NCBI GenBank assembly: GCA_902984215.1
Contig: CADWAF010001103.1
Span: 1-35,174 of the forward strand
Direction of reading: 5' to 3'
Length of the DNA: 35,174 nucleotides
DNA from: Willaertia magna
Taxonomy: Eukaryota; Heterolobosea; Eutetramitea; Acrasida; Naegleriidae
The notes under the pieces were generated by a model. That model was given only the letters and a program-made list of their open reading frames with translations, was not told where the DNA came from and searched no databases. This document shows positions 1-9,772 of the stretch, in pieces (position 1 is the stretch's first letter; each line of letters opens with the position of its first letter). The position numbers were made by a program, and so were the translations under genes.

Positions 1-131
1 ATTTTATACTAAAAAATTAAAATAAATAATAAATATATTAAATTTTATTATTTAAATAAAAAATTAAATATATAAATATATAAAATATAAAATATTTTTT
101 AAATGTTAAAACTTAATTGATTAAATTTATT

Positions 132-187
132 AAAATTTTAAATTATAATATTAATTTTTAAAATTTTAAATTATAATATTAATTTTT
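132..187. repeat. Tandem duplication, 28 nt x 2
   Basis: Positions 132-159 and 160-187 are identical 28-nt units made only of A and T. The likely origin is replication slippage. No function can be assigned. Confidence 0.85.
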
Positions 188-254
188 ATAATTATAATAT
201 TTATTTAATATATATATGATATTTATTAAATTTTATAAAAATTATTATAAAAGT

Positions 255-332
255 AATTTTATATTAATTTTAAAAATATTTATGAATATTTTTAATTTTA
301 TATTAATTTTAAAAATATTTATGAATATTTTT
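255..332. repeat. Tandem duplication, 39 nt x 2
   Basis: Positions 255-293 and 294-332 are identical 39-nt units, followed by the first few bases of a third. Because 39 is a multiple of three, the duplication creates a repetitive open frame that should not be taken for a gene. Confidence 0.85.
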
Positions 333-772
333 AATTTTATTTTTATTATTATAAATAACTTCTTTATTATTTACGCTATAATTATAAATGTAATATCTTT
401 ATTTTTAAATTTATAAATAATCAATTTTTTTTATTTTGAATTTAAGATTTTTTTAGATTTTTTAAGAATAAATTATTTTTATTTTTTAAACTTTTTTATT
501 ACTTAAGGTGTATTGTTGTTTAATAAATTTATTTATTCAAACTAGTTTCTTATTTAATTTTTTTATAATACCAATATAAAAACAAATTTTATCTTTTTTT
601 TCATAATTTTTTTTGTTTTTTTTAATAATTTATTGTAATTAAAAATGTTAATTTTATAAATAAAAATAAGAAAAGCCTTTCGTTTTTTTATAAATCTATT
701 TTTTTAAGAATAATTGATTAATTGTTGCAGCCAATTTTTTATGGCGCATCAAACACTTTAAATAACAAAAAA

Positions 773-1324
773 ATGTTGCCTAGCGTTACCTTGAAGTTAG
801 TCGTTGTTGGAGACACAAACGTTGGGAAAACTTCTCTTCTAATGAGATACGTCTATAAAGAATTTCCAACACAATACGTTCCGACAGTATTTGACAATTA
901 TGACACCAACTTCAAATACAATGATAAATTGGTAAGATTAAGTTTATGGGACACTTCTGGACAAGAAGAATATGACAAACTTCGCTATTTATGCTATCCA
1001 AATACCTCTATGTTTTTATTAATTTTTAATTTGACAAATTTAGAGTCGTTTAACAATATCTCTGACAGATGGCTCCCTGAGATTTGTAAACATTCTCCAA
1101 ACACACCTTTTCTTTTAGTTGGTGATAAGTCAGATTTAAAAGAAAAGAATAGAGAAGTTTCAGTGAATGACGCTGTTAAATTTGCTGGAAAGTATAACAT
1201 GAGCTATATTGAATGTTCTGCAAAATCTGGTGAGAACGTAGAGCAAGTATTTGAACATTGTATTAATTATTGTTTTCAATCGGGTAAGGCTGGAGTTGAT
1301 AAATCATCTTGTTTTTTAATGTAA
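773..1324 (+). CDS. Rho/Rac-like small GTPase
   Basis: A 183-residue Ras-superfamily GTPase of the Rho type, expected to switch between GDP and GTP on membranes to control actin or polarity. Visible motifs: P-loop GDTNVGKT (residues 13-20), switch I VPTVFDNY (36-43), switch II WDTSGQEEYDKLR (59-71), SAK (149-151) and a C-terminal prenylation box CFLM (180-183); the terminal Met favours farnesylation. The frame is open upstream to 722, but the first ATG in it is at 773, which gives the family's usual N-terminus. Two features are odd. The guanine-specificity motif, normally N/TKxD, reads DKSD (118-121). The Rho insert helix between that motif and SAK is missing, so the segment has Rab/Ras length. 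There is also no polybasic stretch before the CAAX box. The family is certain; the exact subfamily is not. Confidence 0.93.
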   Translation: MLPSVTLKLVVVGDTNVGKTSLLMRYVYKEFPTQYVPTVFDNYDTNFKYNDKLVRLSLWDTSGQEEYDKLRYLCYPNTSMFLLIFNLTNLESFNNISDRWLPEICKHSPNTPFLLVGDKSDLKEKNREVSVNDAVKFAGKYNMSYIECSAKSGENVEQVFEHCINYCFQSGKAGVDKSSCFLM

Positions 1325-1501
1325 TATTGTGATTAAGCTGTGTTTGTAGTATTCCTTTGTAATACTAAATATTAAATTGCAAGAATTGTGACAACACCAA
1401 AAGAATTATTAATCAATTTTTGTAAAAAAAGAACCAAGAAGAAGTTTTGAACAAGTAATATTACTAAAATACTATTTTAAATTATGTGATTTGTAGTTTA
1501 T

Positions 1502-2862
1502 TTAGAACATAATTAAAACTATTGCAACAATAATTAACATCATAGATGCAACAACGCTGACAGAAGAACTTCTTTGAATTGGTCTAGTGTATTTTGGTGT
1601 TGGAGTTGTAGAAGTAGCTAAATCAACAATAGTTGTATCTAAAGTACCGTGATTCTTAATACCTGCTGCACTCAAATTATTCTTTAAGCAAGTGTAAAGA
1701 TGAGCATATTCCTCCTTACATTTAGAGAATGCAGAGGCACTAGTATCAATAATTTGTGAATAACCTAACGTGCTTAAGCTTGGAACAACAGTTGACATAT
1801 CATTGTAATAATTATTCCATAAACATGCTTGTAAATCAGTTGCAAAACCTTGGCATGAAGCAACACAAGTACCATTTGAACCAGTTGTTGTAATACTACC
1901 ACCACAAGCACAACCAAAATTACCATCATAAGTTGGACAAGCATTTCCTGAATTACATGAAGCACTGACAACAGTACAATATCCAGAATAACATTCAATA
2001 TTCTTTTCACATGTTTCACCATCTTTCTTCTCATACTTTCTCTTACAAACGTTCATTGCACAGGTTGTTAAAGAACCATAGTGCATACCGCCCATTAAGC
2101 AAGTTGTGTCACTGTCACAGTATTGATCCCAATCTGCATATTTTTCACAAGTATTTCCAGATGCAGTTGCTGATGCTTTTCTGCAAATTAAATTAGTGTC
2201 ACATAGTTTTTGTGTTTGTGGGAAATCTACACATGATAGACCTTGTTTAACAATAGTGATTGGTTTACAAACATTTGATAAACAAACGAATCCTGGTTTA
2301 CAGGCATTGATGATGAGGTTAGTATCATCCTTTGTGTTACATGCTTCATTTTCGTTGTTAAACTTAATTTCATAACATACTGAACTAGTTGCGTCTTTAG
2401 GAGTACATTGTAAACCTGAATTGCAAGTCTTGGAAGTATTTGCTGCATCATCAACACTATTTCCAGTACAAGTATCACCTTTCTTAAGAAAAATAAATCA
2501 TAAGGTATACAGACACCTGAGTGACAGTTTTGGGTTGTACTATATGATAGTGCACAGTTTTGTTTAACAGTACAAACATCTCCTTGTCTTCTTGTAGATT
2601 TTACAACACATTTTGATCCTTGACAAGTCATCCAAGTGAATTTACAGTCAGAATCAATAGAACAAGTTGCTCCTAATAAATTCTTTGCTGTTGTTGCATA
2701 ATCAACACAAACTACTTTACCATTTTCAGTAGTTGCTATCTGACCAACTGGACACGAAAGACCTAGTTTTGTTCCTTGAACCTATTTTGCAGAACAGGTT
2801 TATGAGTTAACATAGGTATGCGTTAAACTCAAGAGTAAAGCTAATAAAACAATGACCTTCAT
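1502..2862 (-). pseudogene. Secreted cysteine-rich repeat protein, interrupted frame
   Basis: Starts at the ATG at 2862-2860 with a clear signal peptide (MKVIVLLALLLSLTHTYVNS). About 430 residues of Cys-rich repeats follow, of the type x-C-x(8-13)-G-[DE]-x-C, resembling the Dickkopf-like or surface-antigen repeats of protist secreted proteins. The tail is Ser/Thr-rich and ends in a hydrophobic segment (SMMLIIVAIVLIMF), suggesting a membrane or GPI anchor. The frame is not intact as written. TAA (2802-2800) and TAG (2784-2782) lie in frame just after the signal peptide. A one-base shift is needed around 2476-2500, where the Cys pattern moves from one frame to another. Explanations are a pseudogene, assembly errors in homopolymers, or two ultrashort introns (2811-2782, 30 nt; and a 32-nt GT-AG stretch ending near 2476), both of which would restore the frame. 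The Cys pattern stays well conserved, so any decay is recent. The ligand is unknown. Confidence 0.7.
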
Positions 2863-3092
2863 TAAGTTAATTTTTTGGAATGTAGAAATTTTTAAAAGCT
2901 TGAGGGACGCGCTGTTTTAAGGTATCAATACTCGTTATTTTTAAAATTACAAAAACTTTTTTTTGTAGTCCGTTGTTGAAATTTACAAAAATAAAGACAC
3001 TCATTCAGCGTTCTTAGAAGTTAAACTATATTCTGTTAAACACAAAAGACATGATCAGCTATAACTTTTTACAAAAAAAATTAGAATAAAAA

Positions 3093-5704
3093 ATGCACTA
3101 CAACGTTTTTTTTGATCTAAAAGATTTTACTTCTCTTCAATATAAATCAGAATTTAATATTGTTTTTTTTGGAGATAAAGATAGTGGTATATTAACAGTT
3201 TTATCATTAATTAAAAATGAATTGATTGAAAAACAACAAGAAATTCAAAATGATTATTTTAATATTCTTGTTGAATTATTGGATGGAACGAAAGTTTCTT
3301 TAAATATATTTGACGTTTCTACTATTGGTAAGTTTTATTTAATAAAATAATATTAAATAAATAAAAAAAATTATTTTTGTAAAATATAGAAGATGAAAAG
3401 AAAAGAAAATTAATTTATAAAAATGCATATTTATTTATCGGTGTATTTGATATAGATAACGAAAAGACTTTAATTAATTTAAAAGAAAAATGGTTTAATG
3501 AGATTTTATCGTATTACAAAATTAGGGTTGACCGTGTAAAATTATGTTTTACTTTATTAAGCATAATTAAAAATAGATATAGTGAAAGTAAACAAGTTAT
3601 TAGAGAATTAAATTCTGAATTTAAATTATTTTTAGATAATTTAAATCAATTAATTATTAACGTAAAATTTAATAATGAAAATTTACAAAATTCTTTACAA
3701 AGTAATACAACTTTACAAAATGCAACACTTTTACACAATACTTTACAAAATTCTTTAGCCGAACCAATTTTATTAAACTTTTTAGAATTTTTTTTAGAAT
3801 TTAAAAGTATAAAAACTGTCATTACAAAAATTGCAACAATTTGTGCTCAACAAACATTTCCAATTTCGGAAAATTTAAGTTTTATTGAAGGACTTGATTT
3901 AAATTTAAAAAAAACACAAGATATTTTAAGATATATTACAATAGATGATTGTAATGAATTATTTAATAATATTGTTAAAAATTATAATGAGATTACAATT
4001 CCGTTAATTAAAATTTCATTTAAAAATTATAAAAATAATTTTTTAATTATAGATATAATTAATAAAATTATTACAATGCATTTTATAAAAATTTATACAA
4101 CAAACGTTAAAAATAATTTATTTAAAAAAGATAATGAAATAATTTTTGTATTTTATAATTATTTATTATATATAATTAAAAATAAATTATTCCAAAATAA
4201 TGAAGATTACACATCAATTAAATTAGAAATGTCAAGTAATCAACTATCAAACTTTATAACTGAACACATTATAGTAGTAGAAAATATTATGAAAAATTCA
4301 CTTCATTTATCAATAAACTTTAGTAAACTTGAACCAATATTTATAAATTATGGTGATTCTAACTATTTTATTTATTATCCAATTAAAAATTTAATAAATT
4401 ATATTAAAGATAATAATCAACCTATTTTTGAAAATATTTCAAGTGAATCACAAAAAATGTTTATTAAAGAACCTTATATTATAAATGATAAATATATTAT
4501 TGTAAAGTTATTAGGTGAAGGTGGTTTCGGTTTAGTTTTTAAAGCTTATGATTTAAATAATTATAGATTTGTTGCTTTAAAGATTATTACAACATTTGAA
4601 TCTTTAAATGGGTTCGATAGAGAGGTCGATTTAATTACTAAAATTGGTAAACATTTAAATATTATTGAATATTTAGATTATGGTAATTATATAATTAATA
4701 ATGGAACTAGAATTCCATATATAGTTATGGAATTATGTGATTATTCTTTAAATGATAAATTATTTAAGAATAAAGAATTTAAAAAAGAATTTAATTTAAA
4801 AGAAAAGTTAAATTTATTTCAACAAGTTTGTGAAGGAGTTGAACATTTACATTTAAATAATATTATTCATCGAGATTTAAAGTTAGACAATATTTTAATT
4901 ATAAATAAGGAAATTAAACAGTTAAATAATTTACAAAATAATGTTTTAGATGATATTGCAAATAATATAAATTCAAGTATTTTTAATAATAATGAAAGTA
5001 ATTATATACAAAATACTTTACAAAATAATACAACAACAATAAAAGAAATTATTAAAATTGTAGATTTCGGGACCGCAAAACAACAAAAAAGAAAAGGAAC
5101 AATGACCATAAATATCGGAACCTGGAATTATATGGCCCCTGAATTATTTTATGAAGATAAAGAATTTTTAGAAAATTTAAAGAAAGAAGAACAAAAAAGT
5201 ACAATTGATAATTCAGTAGATATTTATTCTTTAGGTTGTATTTTATTTTTATTATTAACTAAAAAGAATTTAGAATTTAATTATTGTAAATTTTATGAAC
5301 ATTTAAAAGAGGAAAATGGTGAAAGAAAATTACATGAATATTTAAGGAAAATAATTGTAAAATGTTTACAACAAGAATTAGATGAAAATAGATTAGAAAT
5401 TTTACAAAGATTAATCATTTCAATTATACAAAGAAATCCTTTAAAAAGACCAAAAGTTTCAATAATTATTGAAATTGTAAAGTTATTACAACAACATAAT
5501 AATCAAAAACAAAATAAACAATTATTAACAAATGAATTATCAGAAGCATTATTACCTTTAAAAGATTATACAGATGAGTTAATGAATGAAAAGGAAGAAT
5601 TATTGTTAAAAATTAGAAAATTAGAAAATCAATTAGTTGAAAAGGATAATGTAATTGAAGAATTAAAAAAGAGAATTGAAAAGTTGGAAAGTAATAATAA
5701 ATAA
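3093..5704 (+). CDS. Pseudo-GTPase / protein kinase fusion
   Basis: Two exons, 3093-3327 and 3390-5704, with a 62-nt intron (GTAAGT...ATATAG), giving 849 residues. The N-terminus looks like a Rho/Rab GTPase that has lost nucleotide binding. FNIVFFGDKDSG aligns with the P-loop but lacks its Lys and Ser/Thr. LNIFDVSTIGEDEKKR stands in for the LxIWDTAGQE switch II, and AYLFIGVFDIDNEKT for the following strand. A helical linker with Asn/Leu/Gln repeats follows (about 120-440). The kinase domain is complete: GEGGFG 454-459, VALK Lys476, HRDLKLDN 572-579, an Asn-rich insert, DFG 637-639, MAPE near 661, and the DIYSLGCIL helix. It should therefore be an active Ser/Thr kinase. The C-terminus (about 805-849) is a coiled coil. 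The region before 4076 is in frame and has coding composition, so the internal Met there is not the start. Substrate unknown. Confidence 0.9.
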
Positions 5705-5743
5705 TCCCAAAATTTTACAAACAACTACAAAAAAAAGTATCAA

Positions 5744-6982
5744 ATGGTCATAAAGAAAACCCTTCCCTCTTTAGAAGAAATAATTTCTTTCAGCTATAAT
5801 GAAACTATAAATTTCTTAGAAGAAGCATTAGAAGTCAGTGTAATGAAATATATTCCACAGTTCCAAAGTGAGCGAAGCGATGAATTTTGGAAACCATTAG
5901 TTGGTTATAATTTATGCTTTGCTCTTGCAAAATTCTCTGAAGATGTTGGTAGCCATGGTGGTGAAGCAGCTACTAATAACATGATAAAATACTTTAGAAA
6001 AAAGGTACTGTCAGAATCCGTTGCAGATGAAATCTCTTCGTTTTTGATTGCTAAATATTATAAAGCACAAACTAAACAAAAATCCGGCGTTACCACAATA
6101 CACACATTCAAAGAAATGCTCATTAAAAGTGGTATTAACAAACCGAATGCGCGAGTTTTAAACCGTATTGTGGATGTTTTCTGGTTCAGATTGATGAACA
6201 TAACAACAGAAAAGGGAGCAATAAAACTTTATGAATTTGTTAAATCTCTCCCAGCAACTACTACCAGAGCGTTTTTGGAACAAAATTACGGAATTAAGTT
6301 AAATGGTATTTTTGATCCTCAATTCCCGAATATCATTTCAGGGGCTGAAAACGGCCAGCCTGTACTAGTTAAAATTTTAGTTGGTTCCACTAAAGAAAAA
6401 GAAATGGAGGTAAATGCGATTCAAACATTAAAGCTTGAAAGACCTCCACAAGGTATTGCACCTATTAAGGTTTGTCAGATTCAAAGAGAAGGAGTTAATT
6501 ACTGTTTACTTATGCCACACTACCCAAGATCCTTGTCACACATGTATAAACTACTCTCAGAAAAAGAGTTATTACAAGGAGGGAAAATAATTAAAGAAGC
6601 ATTGACATTCATCCACAATAAGGGATTTGTTCACATGGATGTAAAACCATCAAATATTTTCGTAAGCACAGAAGGCCAATGGTTTTTGGGAGATTTTGGG
6701 TCTTGTGTGGAAATAGGGCAAAAGATTATGTCATGCACAGAATGCTATCTTCCTGAAAGAGTAATTGGTACGCCAGCCCTCTCAAAATATGATTATTTTA
6801 TGCTTTCTATTGGATTACTTTCAACCAAAAGGGATATAAAGGAAATGTTAAGTAAAAATAATTTTAACGAAGACGTGATGATTATAGATCGTTACAAAAC
6901 AGAAGAAATAATTTCGAGCCTAACATATGAGCCATTAAAAGATTTCATTAAAGATTTAATTAAAGACTATCTAAATAACTAA
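5744..6982 (+). CDS. Divergent protein-kinase-like protein
   Basis: A 412-residue single-exon gene starting 40 nt after the previous kinase. The first 190 residues are helical and unrecognised. From about 195 there is a divergent kinase fold: VLVKIL (Lys210 as the probable ATP lysine), the hinge region YCLLMPHYPRSL, catalytic loop HMDVKPSN (297-304), and GDFGS (316-320). The usual HRD arginine is Met, no Gly-rich loop is visible before Lys210, and the APE motif is replaced by GTPALSKYDYF. Asp and Asn of the catalytic loop and the DFG Asp are kept, so activity is possible but not assured. Its composition is less AT-biased than the upstream kinase, so it is not a simple tandem duplicate. Function unknown. 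Confidence 0.85.
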   Translation: MVIKKTLPSLEEIISFSYNETINFLEEALEVSVMKYIPQFQSERSDEFWKPLVGYNLCFALAKFSEDVGSHGGEAATNNMIKYFRKKVLSESVADEISSFLIAKYYKAQTKQKSGVTTIHTFKEMLIKSGINKPNARVLNRIVDVFWFRLMNITTEKGAIKLYEFVKSLPATTTRAFLEQNYGIKLNGIFDPQFPNIISGAENGQPVLVKILVGSTKEKEMEVNAIQTLKLERPPQGIAPIKVCQIQREGVNYCLLMPHYPRSLSHMYKLLSEKELLQGGKIIKEALTFIHNKGFVHMDVKPSNIFVSTEGQWFLGDFGSCVEIGQKIMSCTECYLPERVIGTPALSKYDYFMLSIGLLSTKRDIKEMLSKNNFNEDVMIIDRYKTEEIISSLTYEPLKDFIKDLIKDYLNN

Positions 6983-7072
6983 AAGAATGTGATATTACTA
7001 TTTCTTGGTATAATATATTATATAATATGTTTTATATTGTTATTGCATTATATTATATTGTTGTTTTACAAT

Positions 7073-8646
7073 TTATTTAATAAATAAATTTCTAATATCT
7101 TTTGCAATATTTAACATTTCTTCTTTCTTTTCAATCTTTTGCCAGTTTGATTCATAAACATTATTCCAACCATACATAGCTCCATACCATGCAGCAGCAA
7201 TAGTTCCAGTTGAATCTGAATCACCACCATGAAGTGCAGAATTTAACATCATTGTTTCATAATTATTTGGCCCAGCACATAAGATAGAATCATAAGCAAT
7301 AATGCAAGAATCATCTCCACTTGCACCGGCCCATCCTCTAAATGCATATTGTGCATAATATTCATCTCTTTCTTCAATACCATAATTATCAGGGAATTTT
7401 GGTGTTAAATTTTCAAATAAATTTAATAATTGTAATTCTTCTTTTTGTAAATTTTCTTTTTGGAGTGTTCCTTTTTGTAATTCTGATTTTATAAATAAAA
7501 TTTTTTCAGCAATTTCCTTTTCTAAATAAATATTTCTATCTTTTAAATATCTTATAAATTGATCCTCAAAATATTTCATATCTTTCTCAATTACATTCCA
7601 ATCACGTTTCGTAACGTATTGTAAATAAAGTTTACAACGTGGTAAAATATCATACAATAAATAAATCCCCCATTGTGAAGGTGGAATGCTTTCCTTTTCA
7701 AAAGCAAATGCACAAAACAATGAACTAACTAAAGCTCCTAAAAATCCAGTTGGATGATTATGAGTTAACCTTCCAGATTCAATACTACTTGCAATTAACA
7801 TATCTCTACGTTCTTTACCGCTAAATGCCACTCCAATAATTTGACTTCTCATACTTCCACCACAACCACCACCTGAATTTGAGTATGGATATTTCTGCCA
7901 GTTTTCAACTCCATGTTTTTCTAAAAAGTGAACTCCTTTACCACCTTTTTAATCATTAATTCAACAATTTTTAATCATTAGTTCAATAAATTAATAAATT
8001 TATATTTTTTTACTTACAAGTTGCACCTGGAGCTCTAATTTTGTTTTTTTGTAAATAAATAAAAATTGTAAAATAATTACCTTGAATTCATATCATCCCA
8101 ACAAACAATATATTCTTTTCCAATTTCTTGAGCTATTGGATCAACAAAGTCATTCATAAAAGATTTACAAGAATTTTCATCATTTACATTAAATGTATAA
8201 ATTGGAATTGGTTGGTTATTAAATTTTTTAGCCCAATTAATTAATCCTCTTGCACTTGCTAAGTGCATTACAGTGTCATCTGAAACGATCTATTATTATC
8301 GTTAATTAAAGTGATGTGTAGGAGTTACTTACCCATCCTCTAATATTAATACCTGAAAGTCCACCAAAGTATTCATTTAATTGTTTATGAATTTCCTTTC
8401 CTTCAAACATAAATTCCCTTTTAATTATATTTAATAATTATTTCAAAATCTATTACAAAACATACCACTAATAATAATATACCTATCCAATCACAAACGG
8501 TGTGTACTACTTACAGATCCATTGCAAAATCCAATTGCATCACCTACCGCTCCCAATATTAAACAAGCTTTTGTTCTTTCCAAAAGTTCGTCATCGACTG
8601 TTGCAGTTGTTTGTGTGTTGTTATTCGAAATTTCATTTGAAATCAT
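7073..8646 (-). CDS. ADPRH: ADP-ribosylarginine hydrolase (ARH1 type)
   Basis: Removes ADP-ribose from arginine of proteins with a two-Mg catalytic centre. Exons, 5' to 3': 8646-8515, 8417-8333, 8289-8081, 8034-8018 (17 nt) and 7944-7073. Matches to the ARH1 family run along the whole length: GAVGDAIGFCNGS, EFMFEGKEIHK, GWIVSDDTVMHLA (metal Asp pair), RAPGATCGKGV, SIESGRLTHNHPTGFLGAL, GASGDDS and the second metal site LHGGDSDST near the C-terminus. Introns are 97, 43, 46 and 73 nt, with GTAAGT or GTAATT donors. Introns 2-4 join in phase. Intron 1, drawn GTAAGT to AAAAG, leaves the frame off by one base just where the family has a Trp-Glu-Phe; a one-base indel or an unusual splice site is needed. 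An Asn/Lys/Glu/Gln-rich insert at about 7420-7520 separates two halves of the hydrolase domain. Family certain; exact exon 1/2 junction not. Confidence 0.88.
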
Positions 8647-8812
8647 TTTTTTACAAAAATTAAAGATCTAATTTCTCTATTTTACAAAACAATTCTCATA
8701 ATTTTATTCTATTTACAAAGATAAAGTTTGGTGGCATAGTAAAAAGTAGAAATTGAAAAAACTCAATTATGTTGATGGACACTATGTATTGCCACCAAAC
8801 CATCAGTAATTG

Positions 8813-9772
8813 TCATAATCTGAAATCATTAGTTGGACCATTCTTTCTATATCTAGAATTTACATGTTCAATATCTGCACTGGTATTAAAATAATTATAT
8901 TCTAATAAGAAGGCAGTACCAAGAAGTAAACACTTTTCATTAGAATTCGCATCTACAGGAAATTGAACTAAAATATCATGACCTAAACGAGCTTCAATAC
9001 TTCCAACTGTCTTCTTATCTTTAATGATAGAGAAGCTTACATTCTTTACTTTTTCTCTAATTTCATAAATTTGTTTACCATTTGCATCTTTAACATAAAA
9101 AACTTTACCCATCATCTTCTTAGTAACATCTCCTAATAATTCATCACCTCTCCTTACAAATACTTTATTAGTAAATAAACTGTAAGGTTTAGTTACAATT
9201 AATTCACATTTTACAGAATTTGAGTGTTTTAAAGTAACGGATACTCTGAATGGTCTGCAAAGTTGGTCATAATAGAATGTTTGTAAAAAGGTGGTATCTT
9301 CTCTTGCTTCTAATGATAATAGAGTATTTTCGGAAATACAATCAATTTCATATTGATTTTGAATATCATTCTTTTTTACGATAGAACCTTTATTATTATG
9401 ATTCTTTTCATAAAGCTGTCCAATAGAAGAGCTGCTATCAATAGATGAAAGAGAACTAGAAGAGGAAATATCATCATCAAAATCTTCTACATCAGTTGAT
9501 TGTTTTGAGTAGATAGTATGACTTCCACTAGTAACCCCTGATGTTTCAAGGTAAGGACTTACATTCGGAGGATTTAGATTGGTAATGTTGGTTGAACCTC
9601 TGCCTGTATGAGGAAGGCTAGATGGGTGGATGGAAGATGGATGCTTGCTCGGGTGGAATGGTCGTGTGGGTCTAATCGATAAAGATTTGACCATTTGAAT
9701 GGATTTAAATAAATCCATAGGGTTGTTTAATGACGTTATGTGATCATGTTTGTTAAGAGTAGAAAAAGACAT
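8813..9772 (-). CDS. Phospholipid scramblase family protein
   Basis: A 319-residue protein. The first 95 residues are low-complexity and rich in Pro, Ser and His (for example RPTRPFHPSKHPSSIHPSS), followed by an acidic Ser stretch. The rest matches the scramblase family (tubby-like beta barrel with a C-terminal hydrophobic helix): CRPFRVSVTLK, FVRRGDELLGDVTKKMMG, FYVKDANGKQIYEI, and the diagnostic end ILVQFPVDANSNEKCLLLGT followed by AFLLEYNYF. Members move phospholipids between leaflets or act as membrane-linked regulators. The Cys-rich palmitoylation cluster of animal scramblases is absent, so membrane attachment would rely on the hydrophobic C-terminus. The ATG at 9772 is the first in frame. 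Confidence 0.85.
   Translation of the reverse strand: MSFSTLNKHDHITSLNNPMDLFKSIQMVKSLSIRPTRPFHPSKHPSSIHPSSLPHTGRGSTNITNLNPPNVSPYLETSGVTSGSHTIYSKQSTDVEDFDDDISSSSSLSSIDSSSSIGQLYEKNHNNKGSIVKKNDIQNQYEIDCISENTLLSLEAREDTTFLQTFYYDQLCRPFRVSVTLKHSNSVKCELIVTKPYSLFTNKVFVRRGDELLGDVTKKMMGKVFYVKDANGKQIYEIREKVKNVSFSIIKDKKTVGSIEARLGHDILVQFPVDANSNEKCLLLGTAFLLEYNYFNTSADIEHVNSRYRKNGPTNDFRL

Larger units (their letters stand above)
1..772. other. AT-rich region without a convincing gene
   Basis: Almost pure A+T up to about 650, then the leader of the GTPase gene. It holds two short tandem duplications (listed separately). The open frame at 216-416 is only the translation of the second duplication and has an Ile/Phe/Asn/Lys composition typical of random AT DNA. 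A six-codon upstream ORF begins at the ATG at 741, just before the GTPase start. No RNA gene or promoter element could be identified. Confidence 0.6.

Noticed and set aside
216..416. Open frame of 66 codons
   Set aside because: It translates the 39-nt duplication and AT-rich flank, with random-like Ile/Phe/Asn/Lys composition and no homologue-like pattern.
994..1200. Minus-strand frame inside the GTPase gene
   Set aside because: Shadow of a well-conserved plus-strand gene. The same applies to minus-strand frames at 10583-10879, 12312-12503, 12778-13020, 19794-20054 and 25990-26337, and to plus-strand frames at 2011-2196, 29613-29957 and 31491-31778.
1774..2034. Second minus-strand frame in the Cys-rich gene
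   Set aside because: It overlaps the Cys-patterned frame and shows only Val/Leu-rich out-of-frame sequence.
1502..2862. Alternative genetic code (TAA/TAG as Gln)
   Set aside because: Reading both stops as Gln gives a smooth protein, but nearly all other genes end in TAA and contain no in-frame TAA or TAG.
4076..5704. Kinase gene starting at the ATG at 4076
   Set aside because: The frame is open and coding-like back to 3390 and joins exon 1 in phase through a canonical 62-nt intron.
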